27,500 nt of DNA, from NCBI GenBank assembly GCA_034096865.1, contig JAWQFJ010028615.1:122501-150000 (forward strand), read 5' to 3'. Both the position numbers and the translations under genes were made by a program. Each line of letters starts with the position of its first letter. Within the stretch, counting starts at the first letter, position 1. Below are positions 10,114 to 18,773 of this stretch, piece by piece. This DNA is from Theodoxus fluviatilis. Lineage: Eukaryota; Mollusca; Gastropoda; Cycloneritida; Neritidae. The notes under the pieces were generated by a model that was given only the letters and a program-made list of their open reading frames with translations, did no database searches and was not told the DNA's origin.

Positions 10114-10947
10114 TGTCTATAATTAAGTGACGTATCCAGACACGAATCATGGAGAAGAAACTGTTTTATTTGTATATATGCACACATGATATCAAGAACA
10201 AGCACGCGCTCTAATACGTTAATTCGAAAGCAAAGTAAAATTTCGCAAAGCAGGTATCATTCTGAAGCAACACTTAGTATATGGCTGGCGTGAATTGTTC
10301 GACATCAATGACATATATCAAAAGACAGATCGCAAAACTTGCTACGAGCAGGGTTTGTTTTTCTTTCTTCAAGGAGAATAATGTTAGAATTGGATGCAGG
10401 TGCAGTTTCCAAACGCTTTTCTCGGCCAGGTCATCGCCCCGAGCCAGCGTTTCCCCTTCCTGTCGTGAAGAGTTCCCATAATCTGACATTGTTTATCCCA
10501 TCCCACACACTCCAGCCTAATTCCCCGACACTTCAACACCACTCCAACCCCATCCTCTTTTCTCTGCATCCAATTAGTGACATGAACGTGATGGATGCGT
10601 TTGGTTTTCATTTTCAACATGTCATCATTTCTACCAGCTTGCTGAGATTTTCTCGATTAAAAAAACACACACCATGTTCTCCACGAGAACAATGAGAGCC
10701 ACTGTTGATCATAAGAATAGTTTTCTTCAATCGATTTATTTACTTATTTATGTGCTGATCTCTATGCAGGGGATCAAGAACCAATTTTATACATAATTAT
10801 ATCCTCTTTGGAGCATTCCCGCCTCGTTTTTGTTTCTCGACCACTTTTAAGATGGAGACGATTTCAAATTGTAAGAGCAGGGCTGGAAGGCTTTGAAAGG
10901 GGATACGAAACTTCGCGAACTCAGAAAACTCGCCTCTTCTTAGGGTC

Positions 10948-10950
<3 letters not shown>
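10114..10950. other. Unassigned DNA
   Basis: No gene or repeat of note. Overlapping open frames around 10274-10695 on both strands lack recognisable domains. A C-rich patch (10500-10570) is too diverged to link with the C-rich minisatellites at 14 and 17 kb. Confidence 0.35.

Positions 10951-11006
<56 letters not shown>
10951..11006. repeat. (GA)28 microsatellite
   Basis: Perfect GA run of 56 bp. Confidence 0.95.
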
Positions 11007-11010
<4 letters not shown>

Positions 11011-11678
11011 CTTTATGGCCGGAGAAGAGTTCACTAGGGGTGATATGGTAATTATCCTATTCAGGGAACCAATCAGCATTCAGCCTTCTTCGCCGTCTTG
11101 CGTGATCGCTTGAAGTTGGATTAAGATTGAACGCTGATGTTCTAACTGAATTCACATCATCGAATGACTTTCTGGCCGCAAAGCACCTTCTTGACAGGTA
11201 TGTATTGCTTTGCATTTCGTAAAAATATTCCATAGGGGTGTATACGTTGATAAACAAGCTTGCATTCTTCGATAATAATGAAAATTAGATGATGTACAAC
11301 TAGGTCTATGCCAAGTTCGATTTCACAACGCCTGCTACAAAAAACAAAGCTAAAACACCCCCATTATTGCAGCAAATCATTTTATTACACATTACACCGT
11401 AAATTTATTCACAAACACGATCGGAACGCATCAGAAACGCGTCGACAAACAAGCAGTTTTACATGTCTCTAAGCGGTGTGATTACTTCCCATATTCCTTC
11501 CCGCTTGGGGGCGCAACGTGTCTCGATCCTCACAACAATGAGCTAATGAGCTATCTTTGTGTAACTTATAATCTTTGACTGAACTGAACGAAACAACGTC
11601 AAAGTTTAGGCTACCGCGTAGCGGCACATTACACTGGGAAGGAAGACGCCAACGAAAAACCAAGAGCGAGCGAGCGAG

Positions 11679-11680
<2 letters not shown>
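11007..11680. other. Unassigned DNA
   Basis: Nothing coding or repetitive is recognised. A short (GAGC)n-like patch (11665-11680) leads into the next (GA)n tract. Confidence 0.35.

Positions 11681-11756
<76 letters not shown>
11681..11756. repeat. (AG)n microsatellite, 76 bp
   Basis: Perfect AG run of about 38 units following gagcgagcgagca. The flanks cattacactgggaaggaagacgcc (about 11628-11651) and cattacattcggaaggaagatgct (about 11787-11810) are similar to each other, so the tract sits between two copies of a short direct repeat with shared cgaaaa just downstream. Confidence 0.9.
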
Positions 11757-11757
<1 letters not shown>

Positions 11758-12092
11758 TGAACAACATTAATGTTTATGCCACCGGCCCATTACATTCGGA
11801 AGGAAGATGCTAACGAAAAGCAATTATGTACAATGAGTGCTTAAAAAACTTGCAACCAGTTTTGGCACGCGCAACACGCACGGGTGAACAGTCTCAGTTT
11901 GTGAGAGAGTTCATGTTTTCCATGCAGCCAGTGAAGGTTGCTGTCGCCTCGGCGGCGTCCTGCTCGTGTCTGGCTTGTCTGCGCTAGCAGCATCCCTGAC
12001 ACATTGACGAACACCTGATAGAAGAGTAGGTCGGGTGTTTCCGGGGGTCCTTGTTGGAGACGGCAGACAGATTTTCTTGTGGGACTTCTCAC

Positions 12093-12326
12093 TGCCACGC
12101 GGGCAATGAACAGAAGTAGAGATGAAACTTGATCTGTCACACTCTGTCTACATGCCTCCGCAATCCTACAGCTCAGTTGTCTCACTTGTTCATCTAAAAC
12201 ACGAGGCATGTTTTGCGAAATCTCGTTCATCGCACTTCAGAGGTCTTCTAACGTTGCCTCGTTGTTAGGAGATGATCCTGAGGGGAAGTATTTCTGTGGC
12301 GGAAAATTCCTCACTGGGGATCCAGG
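12093..12326 (-). pseudogene. Coding-like exon candidate with an in-frame TGA
   Basis: Minus-strand frame of 78 codons between a possible acceptor (gtagcag before CCTGGATCC at 12326) and a donor (GCA|GTGAGA, intron bases 12092-12087). It begins PGSPVRNFPPQKYFPSGSSP, then NNEATLEDL, a TGA at 12239-12237, and SAMNEISQNMPRVLDEQVRQ, LSCRIAEACRQSVTDQVSS, LLLFIARVA. The acidic-to-helical composition is unlike the repeat translations around it and has the feel of real protein, possibly an amphipathic helix. The alternative is a first exon starting at ATG 12230, which needs no stop to be read through. I do not recognise the family. The splice sites are only moderate and the acceptor has a poor pyrimidine tract. 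Confidence 0.25.
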
Positions 12327-12690
12327 CTGCTACTTCTTCAAGGTTGTCATCAGCGTGGGAAAGGTCAAAGGTCACAAGTGATGTGGTGAGCGCAAACAGT
12401 TCTTTTCGCGACATCAATTTCGATTTGATTGAATTTCGAAAATATATTGAAAAGTTTTTGCTCATGTTCTCTCGCTCGCTGTTAGTCCCGTCGTCTCTTG
12501 GCTGGTGTTTTCTTGCGCCAGTAGCCACGCTCGTCACTCGTGAGCATTGGCTGACCGTCGCGCTGCCTGAATCGACAACACTTTCAGACGCGTGTTGTAA
12601 TTCGGCGAGTCGCGCGAGATGTCTCGCAGCGAGATTGGCGAGCGCGAGATGCGGCTCTACAACGGGCAAACAGCAGGCGAGGCGGAAACT

Positions 12691-12840
12691 ATGGCGTCGA
12701 CCGACAGAGCTGGTTTGAAACGAGTGTTATTATTGGAGTTTCTTGACGATTCTGACCTAGATTATGACTGCATATTTTATCGACCCCAACGTCCCCAATG
12801 CGACCACAAAATCTCAAGAATTTTCAACGCTGTTCTGTGA
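12691..12840 (+). pseudogene. Element B left ORF relic, 49 codons
   Basis: ATG at 12691 (ACTATGGCGTCG) opens MASTDRAGLKRVLLLEFLDD, then SDLDYDCIFYRPQRPQCDHK and ISRIFNAVL with a TGA stop. The leucine-rich then acidic N-terminus is the kind seen in some PIF/Harbinger-type transposases, but 49 residues without a catalytic domain cannot prove this. The start matches the element A left frame at DNA level (ATGGCGACGACCGA against ATGGCGTCGACCGA). Probably the N-terminal stump of an internally deleted transposon gene. Confidence 0.35.
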
Positions 12841-13028
12841 AATTACCAATCATGATCATCATGTTGATCATGTAATGTGTTGATTGTTGCTGCCATTTCG
12901 AAACAGAATACTAAAGTGGAACTAGCGCGGAAAGAAACGAGCACAACTGAAACAAACTAGTAGATATCCACACCCTCCCTATTCCCATTCCACGTAAAAT
13001 TACTCAAGAATACTGAAAGAACACTTAC

Positions 13029-13119
13029 GTTTTAATATTGTGTCCCATTCCTCCGTCGCAATGCGACAATTGAAAAAAGTCCCATCGAGAAACAGAATTC
13101 CAATGCAGGTAGTCGCCAT
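13029..13119 (-). pseudogene. Element B right first-exon relic with strong splice donor
   Basis: Minus-strand ATG at 13119 in CAAAATGGCGAC (10 of 12 to the TISU consensus) encodes 30 codons: MATTCIGILFLDGTFFNCRI then ATEEWDTILK. The frame then meets the near-ideal donor C|GTAAGTG (intron from 13028). Length (91 versus 83 nt), start context, donor and the IGILFLD pattern all parallel the right exon of element A. I infer the first exon of the same, unnamed, transposon gene. Confidence 0.45.
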
Positions 13120-13492
13120 TTTGTTTCTCTGGCAAGACTTGGCGAGCTGCAGAAAGAGCCTCTCGCCAAGTCTTGCGAGACACGCGAGCCACTCGCCGCC
13201 TTACAACGGCATGGCCCCACTTGCGAGATACTCGCATGGCTCGCTACTTACAACGCACGTCAGGTTCACCATCCACTTTCCAACTTGTCGGCTCCTCCGT
13301 TGTCAATAGAGATGTCAGATGCGACTACAGGGCAGCAGGAGGTCAAGCGACTGGCATGGTGTACCCTGTTATTTCACCGTGCTGTGCCTACGTTCCTCGC
13401 TCATAAGGACGCACTTGCTGTGAAGGCGGGAGGCCGAGGGAGGTCCAGGGCTCCCTCGATGCTTCCCGTTGCAGTGAACCGGATGAGCCAAA

Positions 13493-13570
13493 ATGGCGGA
13501 GACAGTGCGAGTTGGGCTGGTGTTCGGAGATAACAGAACCTGTAATGTGCTTCTTAGGGTCCGAGAATGA
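13493..13570 (+). pseudogene. Possible element C first-exon relic
   Basis: CCAAAATGGCGGAG places an ATG in a near-ideal Kozak and TISU-like setting. The frame is MAETVRVGLVFGDNRTCNVL then LRVRE and a TGA. VGLVFGD parallels LGVTFLD (element A) and IGILFLD (element B). A weak donor GTATAC (13575-13580) lies at the expected distance but after the stop, so the exon is either broken or spliced earlier. Could also be an unrelated host first exon. Confidence 0.3.
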
Positions 13571-13921
13571 AAAAGTATACGTACACGGAATCATTTGCTA
13601 TTCGATTGTCCATTTGTATATTTTGAGGAGTAGGTGTATAGGTTATTTCTGGACATACACTGCCGAAAATTTTTTATCGCTTGCAAACACGCAACACCGT
13701 ACACGTACGCTCTATGAATTATGTCCCTTGAATTGATGGAAATGAATCGAGGCCTAATATTTTCGACAAAACTGTCTACAGTTGAACCGGGTTGCTTTTT
13801 TGTTGTTGAAAAAGTTCCCATGCCATTCGATATGACACCATGGTGTGTTCTATCAAATGAAAAACTGATGTGATATATGTATCGTCAGTTATTTCGTCTA
13901 TCGTCAACTTCTTCACTGACT

Positions 13922-13948
13922 CTGGCGCCAGGATGCAGCCATGTTCTT
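13922..13948 (-). pseudogene. Possible element C opposite mini-ORF
   Basis: Minus-strand ATG at 13948 in GAACATGGCTGC (11 of 12 to SAASATGGCGGC) encodes MAASWRQSQ followed by TGA. Too short to assign; listed because position and start context mirror the left frames of elements A and B. Confidence 0.2.
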
Positions 13949-14272
13949 CCGCCTTGCCAGTTGATGATTGGCCGTTTTTTTAAAGCTGTAGGAGCGTCTC
14001 GCTCGCCTTCGACTAGCCATCGAGGGAGAATCTCGAAATTTGTGCCTAATAAACGCGCTCATTGAGGCCGAAAAGCAATTGGTCCACAGCCGCCAAGGTA
14101 GTGGCATTCCGAAGAGAAAAATTAATAACGATCATGTTGACCTCCCGGATGCTACAACGTCTCGGCATAATGGCTCAGTACAAAACAGTGACCATATGGA
14201 CATGAAAAATAATGGGAGGCGATCAAAACAGCGCACATGTCGCACACGACCGATGGCAGCTGCACTGTTCTA

Positions 14273-14560
14273 ATGCTCCCTCATTATTTGTACTGCATTC
14301 TGTTGAGCTGTCCCCACCCCATTCCACCCCCACTCCATCCCCACTCTTAACTTATTCCATCCTCATCCCCACCCACTCCATCCTCATCTCCACTCCCACC
14401 TTACTCCGTCCCCATCCCCCCCCCACACCCCACTCCATCCCCAATCCCACTCCCACCTTACTCCATCCCCATCCCCATCCTCACCCCCACAACCACACCC
14501 CCACCCCCACCCCACCCTCACCCCCACTCCATTCCCACTCCCAGCGCTCGAGAGCTGCAC
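14273..14560. repeat. C-rich minisatellite, inverted partner of 17390-17597
   Basis: After atgctccctcattatttgtac and gcattctgttgagctgtcccc comes about 240 bp of CCCCATCCCCACTC and CTCCCACCTTACTCC units. The same leader and units occur on the opposite strand at 17597-17390, so a unit of leader plus minisatellite is dispersed. The histidine/proline frames across it are artefacts. Confidence 0.8.
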
Positions 14561-14607
14561 AAATATGGTGTGACCGGGTGAAATAAAGCCCGAAGTCTTT
14601 ACATGGA

Positions 14608-14608
<1 letters not shown>

Positions 14609-14685
<77 letters not shown>

Positions 14686-14725
14686 CCCCTCCCCCGCCCC
14701 CCCCCCCCCTTCACCCCCCCCCCCA
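14609..14725. repeat. (CT)n microsatellite followed by poly-C/CCCCT
   Basis: CT run to about 14686 with a few TCTTC/CCTC interruptions, then a C-dominated stretch of about 40 bp. Confidence 0.9.
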
Positions 14726-15101
14726 GACATTTGTTCCCCTCTCTCCTCCCTCTATCATGTATCCTGCGTCTCAGACGCCCATGCTATATATGTTGTAAGA
14801 CCAGCCTACTATGTAGCTTATCAGTCCGGGAGGGTGGCAGAGCCGCCTTCCCTTATCGTTTGTTAATTGAACTTGACATGTGACCGCTGACAGTTTCCCT
14901 CCTGTCGTTCTCGCGCGCTATGCCTAAATTGTTAGAAACAAGAGACAAATTTGATGCTTTCTCTAAATTAAGACATCTGATTGCAATGGTGCAATATTCA
15001 TTCGGTTGACTTTGTTATGCCGATCGAGGCAACACTTGGTGTGAATAATTTTGAGTAAGTATAAGGCAGCAATGAGCCTTTTTCGATCATTAGGAAAACA
15101 C
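14726..15101. other. Unassigned DNA
   Basis: No gene, RNA or repeat is recognised before the two-copy tandem repeat at 15102. Confidence 0.35.
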
Positions 15102-15457
15102 AACCCAGAGACAGGCTGAGATCCGCGAGATCCCAAGCCTGGCTCCCCTGAGGTCCGCGCATTTCTTTGATTTGGAGTGAATGTCGGCAGGTCGAGAGAG
15201 ACGCCAACCACCAGTCTCTTGAGAGACCCCATACCATCTGGGGAGAGATCACTGTCACCATGGTCTTGGGTTGGACAACCCAGAGACTGGCTGAGATCCG
15301 CAACTGCTGATCCCAAGCCTGGCTCCCCTGAGGTCTTTGCATTTCTTTGATAAAGAGGGACTATCTGCAGGTCGAGAGAGACGCCCACCACCAGTCTCTT
15401 GAGAGACCCCATACCATCTGTGGGAGAGATCACCGTCACCACGGTCTTGGGTTGGTC
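15102..15457. repeat. Two-copy tandem duplication, about 175 and 181 bp
   Basis: Copy 1 (15102-15276) and copy 2 (15277-15457) both run from acccagagac through gcctggctcccctgaggtc and agtctcttgagagacccc to ggtcttgggttgg, with high identity and small indels. The minus strand is open through both (159 codons), repeating DGMGSLKRLVVGVSLDL and TSGEPGLGS. The copies keep that frame only roughly. This could be a fragment of a mobile element, but I cannot name one. Confidence 0.8.
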
Positions 15458-15779
15458 CAGGCCATTATCATCAGGCCTGGGACTAGCCCGAAGCTCCTAT
15501 ACCCATGGGTAAAAATAAAGTTGTGGAAAACAGCAGCGATTTTGTCTCATGCCTGGGCCCTTGACCCATCAAGCCTTGCCTCCACCCTCATCACAATGGG
15601 ATCCTGTTTTTATCAGGACTGTTGTAGAGTGACATATAATTGTTATTGGAAACCAAACTGTTTTCCTCTTTCTCTGTCGCGCTCCTAATGAAAATCTGGA
15701 GCTCATATCTACTTGGTATATTTGCGAATGATGCCTACTATCATTTGTGATGAGTACAAAGCTACAAAAATGTGGTGCA
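15458..15779. other. Unassigned DNA
   Basis: Contains gggtaaaaataaag near 15510-15522, which may be a polyadenylation-like motif, but nothing coding is clear. Confidence 0.3.
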
Positions 15780-16010
15780 AAGGTGGTGGTGATGGTAACA
15801 GTGGTGGTGATGATAGTGGTGGTTACGACAGAGATAGTGATGGTTGTGTTAGAGGTGGTGGTGATAGTAGTGGTGGTGATAGGGGTGTTGGTGATAGTGG
15901 TGGTAGTGAGATGATGGCTGGATGTGACTGCAATAAAGCTGGAGGTGGTGATGATGACAGAGCTGGTAATTGCGGTAAGGTAATGGAGGTGGTGATGGTA
16001 GTGGTAGTGG
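15780..16010. repeat. Imperfect (GGT/GAT)n region
   Basis: GGTGGTGAT- and AGTGGT-type trinucleotides, diverged. Together with a similar tract at about 16540-16700 it brackets the GAA array. Confidence 0.75.
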
Positions 16011-16013
16011 TGC

Positions 16014-16505
16014 AGAAGAAGAAGAAGAAGAAGAAGAAGAAGAAGAAGAAGAAGAAGAAGAAGAAGAAGAAGAAGAAGAAGAAGAAGAAAGAGAGAAGAA
16101 GAAGAAAGAAAGAAGAAGAAGAAAGAAAGAAGAAGAAGAAAGAGAGAAGAAGAAGAAAGAGAGAAGAAGAAGAAAGAGAGAAGAAGAAGAAAGAGAGAAG
16201 AAGAAGAAGAAGAAGAAGAAGAAGAAGAAGAAGAAGAAGAAGCAGAAAAGAAGAAGATGAAGAAAAAGAAGAGGAAAAAAGAAGAAGACGAAGAAGAGGA
16301 AGACGAAGAAGAAGAAGAAAGAAGAAGAAAGAAGAAGAAGAAGAAGAAGAAGAAGAAGAAGAAGAAGAAGAAGAAGAAGAAGAAGAAGAAGAAGAAGAAG
16401 AAGAAGAAGAAGAAGAAGAAGAAGAAGAAGAAGAAGAAGAAGAAAGAAGAAGAAAGAAGAAGAAAGAAGAAGAAGAGGAGGAGGAGGAGGAGGAAAAGAA
16501 AAAGA
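16014..16505. repeat. (GAA)n polypurine array, about 490 bp
   Basis: Two uninterrupted all-purine runs, 16014-16242 (229 bp) and 16305-16505 (201 bp), joined by a short stretch with single C or T interruptions. The right end grades into GGA units (ggaggaggagg). Polyphenylalanine, polyserine, polylysine and polyglutamate frames on both strands are artefacts of this array. Confidence 0.95.
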
Positions 16506-16539
16506 TAATAACGAGTGAAGTGATGGCAATGGTTATGGC

Positions 16540-16700
16540 AAGGCAGTGATGGTGATGTGGTAGTGGCAATAGTGGTGGTACCTATGATAATGTAGGCGGT
16601 GGAATTGGTGGCAAAAGAAATTGGTGGTGTTGGCGTCAGTGGAGTTGGTGATGGCGATATTGGTGATAGTTGTGATAATGATGGCGGTGGTGATGAGGAA
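16540..16700. repeat. Imperfect (GGT/GAT)n region, right flank of GAA array
   Basis: Diverged GGTGAT/AGTGGT trinucleotide sequence resembling the left flank at 15780-16010. Confidence 0.65.
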
Positions 16701-17389
16701 TCAGAACTATAATGCCAATTGCGGATTGATCCGATATATTTATTTGGGTCCCTGGTGTGGCTAGAAAATCCAATCGCGAAGGTCGGGGGCAGCGTAGACA
16801 TTGGAAGGTTCCTGTCGGAGATGTGAGTGTTTGGATCTTTCGATCCTCACTGTTAGACATGTTACTCTCTGGCTTCAGTACCTCGTTATGGCTTGACATT
16901 TGTATTTTTCACAACGCACGACGAACCAAGACTGTTTGTAACTAGACAAGTAAATGTAGACACAGCAGTGAATGTGTTCATTTCTAAAACCAAGAACAAT
17001 CGTTTCTCGCAGGCAAGTTTATATCGGATGTTGGTTGGCTGGTAGAACCTAGCCCATCCCGTAAAGACTTACAATAGAGCGAGGCATTGTTGATTGCTGA
17101 CCAGGTTTAGCAGAAGCACTATCTGCTCAAATGTTCAGCGCATTTTATGATAAGATACTGTCTCGTAACCGAAAGGATGGCGAGAAAATGTCCCTTGGAC
17201 GTGAGTTGTGGTGGGTACTGAAAATGGCTACAAGTAATATCATCATGGTGTAAGAACATAACTATCATTAAGACAAATGTCTGAGGCTGTGTGTGACATT
17301 TTATTCGACGCTGATTGCCCAAAGGGTCAAGCAACAGCTATTCATGTTTCTGAGCGCGTTGCATCCATGTATGCAGGCGTCGCGTGGGG
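16701..17389. other. Unassigned DNA
   Basis: Nothing I can assign; open frames are short and overlap on both strands. Confidence 0.35.
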
Positions 17390-17597
17390 ATGGTGGTGGG
17401 GGTGGGGATGGGGATGGAGTAAGGTGGGAGTGGGGATGGGGATGGAGTAAGGTGGGAGTGGGTGGGGATGAAGTGGGTGGTGGGTCGGATGGGGATGGAA
17501 TTATAAGGTAAGAGTGGGGATGGGGTGGGGCTGGAATGGGGTGGGGACAGTTCAACAGAATGCAGCCCCAAATAGTGTACAAATAATCAGGGAGCAT
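17390..17597. repeat. G-rich minisatellite, inverted copy of 14273-14560
   Basis: GGGGATGGGGATGGAGTAAGG-type units followed by ggacagttcaacagaatgcag and gtacaaataatcagggagcat, the reverse complement of the leader at 14273. This copy has a 12-bp or so insertion (cccaaatagt) in the leader. The array is shorter than its partner. Confidence 0.8.
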
Positions 17598-18715
17598 CGC
17601 GTGAGTACAATGGAAGGAAAGCCAGGCACACGGGGATTCTATAGGGGGTTGTCGGGAGACAGATGTTGCCATTGTAACCCCACTGAGAGGTCCGAAAGCA
17701 AAATAATGTAAGGTCATGCTGTGGTGCTCTCCATTGATTCCCTCTCTCCACATCTCTCGAGATGCGGCAGGCTGTATTGACTCCTCAGTGGTTCAATTAT
17801 TAGGGACGAATGACACCGCAAACCACACACATGCAGCGATTAATTATGAAAATGTATGCTTGGAGCAAGTCCGCCACAGGACTGCTGACGTGGACAGGGA
17901 GCCGTATACCACAGCAGGCGTCCATGAGGGATGGATGTCCATTGCCAGGGTCAACACTGGTCGTGCTGGCAAACCCTGACAGCCATTTACCCGTCCCGCC
18001 CATCTTCTGAGCAAGCAGGTTAGAAGACAACACGGCGCCGAACGGTCATTTCGCACTACAAGCACAAAAACTCATCCAGCGGTACAGCGTGAAGTATGGC
18101 AAACTAACAAATTAGTTCTTTCATTTACAAGCGAGATATCTTGCGACATGTGTGAGACATAATCCCAACTGATGAATGGTTTTTGTTCGCGCTGTGTGCT
18201 TGCCAAAGGCACCAGATTACAAGGATTGACACATTTGAGAGCGCTAAAACACTGTTGTCAGTCACTGTATCCATCGTGCTTTTACGTCTTGGGATGAGTA
18301 GAGGAAAGGAAAAGGTGTATTTTTTTGTGACTTTCGACTCGACCCATTGATGGGTGCTCAAACCGCATACTTTTACTTCTTGGTCATCAGGACACTTTTT
18401 AAGTATCACCCTAACACCATCTGAACTCTCTGGAAAGCATACAACCAGACTGTGGATAAACGCGCCCAAAAGTGAGCTTTCACAATGTTACACCTTGGCT
18501 CTCACAGGTAGGACCTTCCGGTTTTACTCTTCGGTATTTACGCAGTTGCATCTGAAAGGGAAATGAAATAGTGTCGTCCGTCAACCAAAGGTGAAAATGA
18601 CCAGTATCCTTGTCTCTCCTCCGAGGAAAGCACTTTCATCCTTTAACACTATATCTTCCTTTCACCTCATCCTGTAAAAAGACGTCATATTTAAAAATAT
18701 GCAATACATTCCGTG

Positions 18716-18718
<3 letters not shown>
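17598..18718. other. Unassigned DNA
   Basis: More than 1 kb of unique-looking sequence. The longest frame (18125-18469, minus, 114 codons) has ordinary composition but no domain or splice context that I recognise, so I do not call it a gene. Confidence 0.35.

Positions 18719-18768
<50 letters not shown>
18719..18768. repeat. (AT)25 microsatellite
   Basis: Perfect 50-bp AT run; self-complementary. Confidence 0.95.

Positions 18769-18773
<5 letters not shown>

Larger units (their letters stand above)
12594..13254. mobile_element. Element B: TIR DNA-transposon relic with duplicated right end
   Basis: The left end GTTGTAATTCGGCGAG (12594 on) pairs imperfectly with the complement of sequence ending at 13207 (GTTGTAAGGCGGCGAG) and also with that ending at 13254 (GTTGTAAGTAGCGAG). 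The right terminal unit therefore seems tandemly duplicated. Subterminal palindromes are strong: GCGAGA-TG-TCTCGC (12614-12627) and a perfect 15-bp hairpin, 13132-13146 with 13162-13176. Two frames start inward, at 12691 (plus) and 13119 (minus), at distances from the ends like those in element A. No full transposase is present and no clear target duplication is seen. Superfamily unknown. Confidence 0.5.
13435..14028. mobile_element. Possible element C, inverted relative to A and B
   Basis: A hairpin CGAGGGAG...CTCCCTCG (about 13435-13458) at the left has CTCCCTCGATG (13451-13461) repeated in inverted orientation at 14018-14028. Inward starts lie at 13493 (plus) and 13948 (minus), and the peptide from 13493 resembles the right-exon peptides of A and B. 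No long TIR is visible, so the boundaries are provisional and the call rests on analogy with A and B. Confidence 0.3.

Noticed and set aside
15569..16801. 410-codon minus-strand frame and overlapping 278, 248 and 226-codon frames
   Set aside because: They are translations of the GAA/GGT arrays (poly-F, poly-S, poly-L, poly-K, poly-E) with no non-repetitive domain.
18125..18469. 114-codon minus-strand frame as a gene
   Set aside because: Ordinary composition but no recognised motif, splice support or neighbour context; a frame this long can occur by chance in this amount of DNA.
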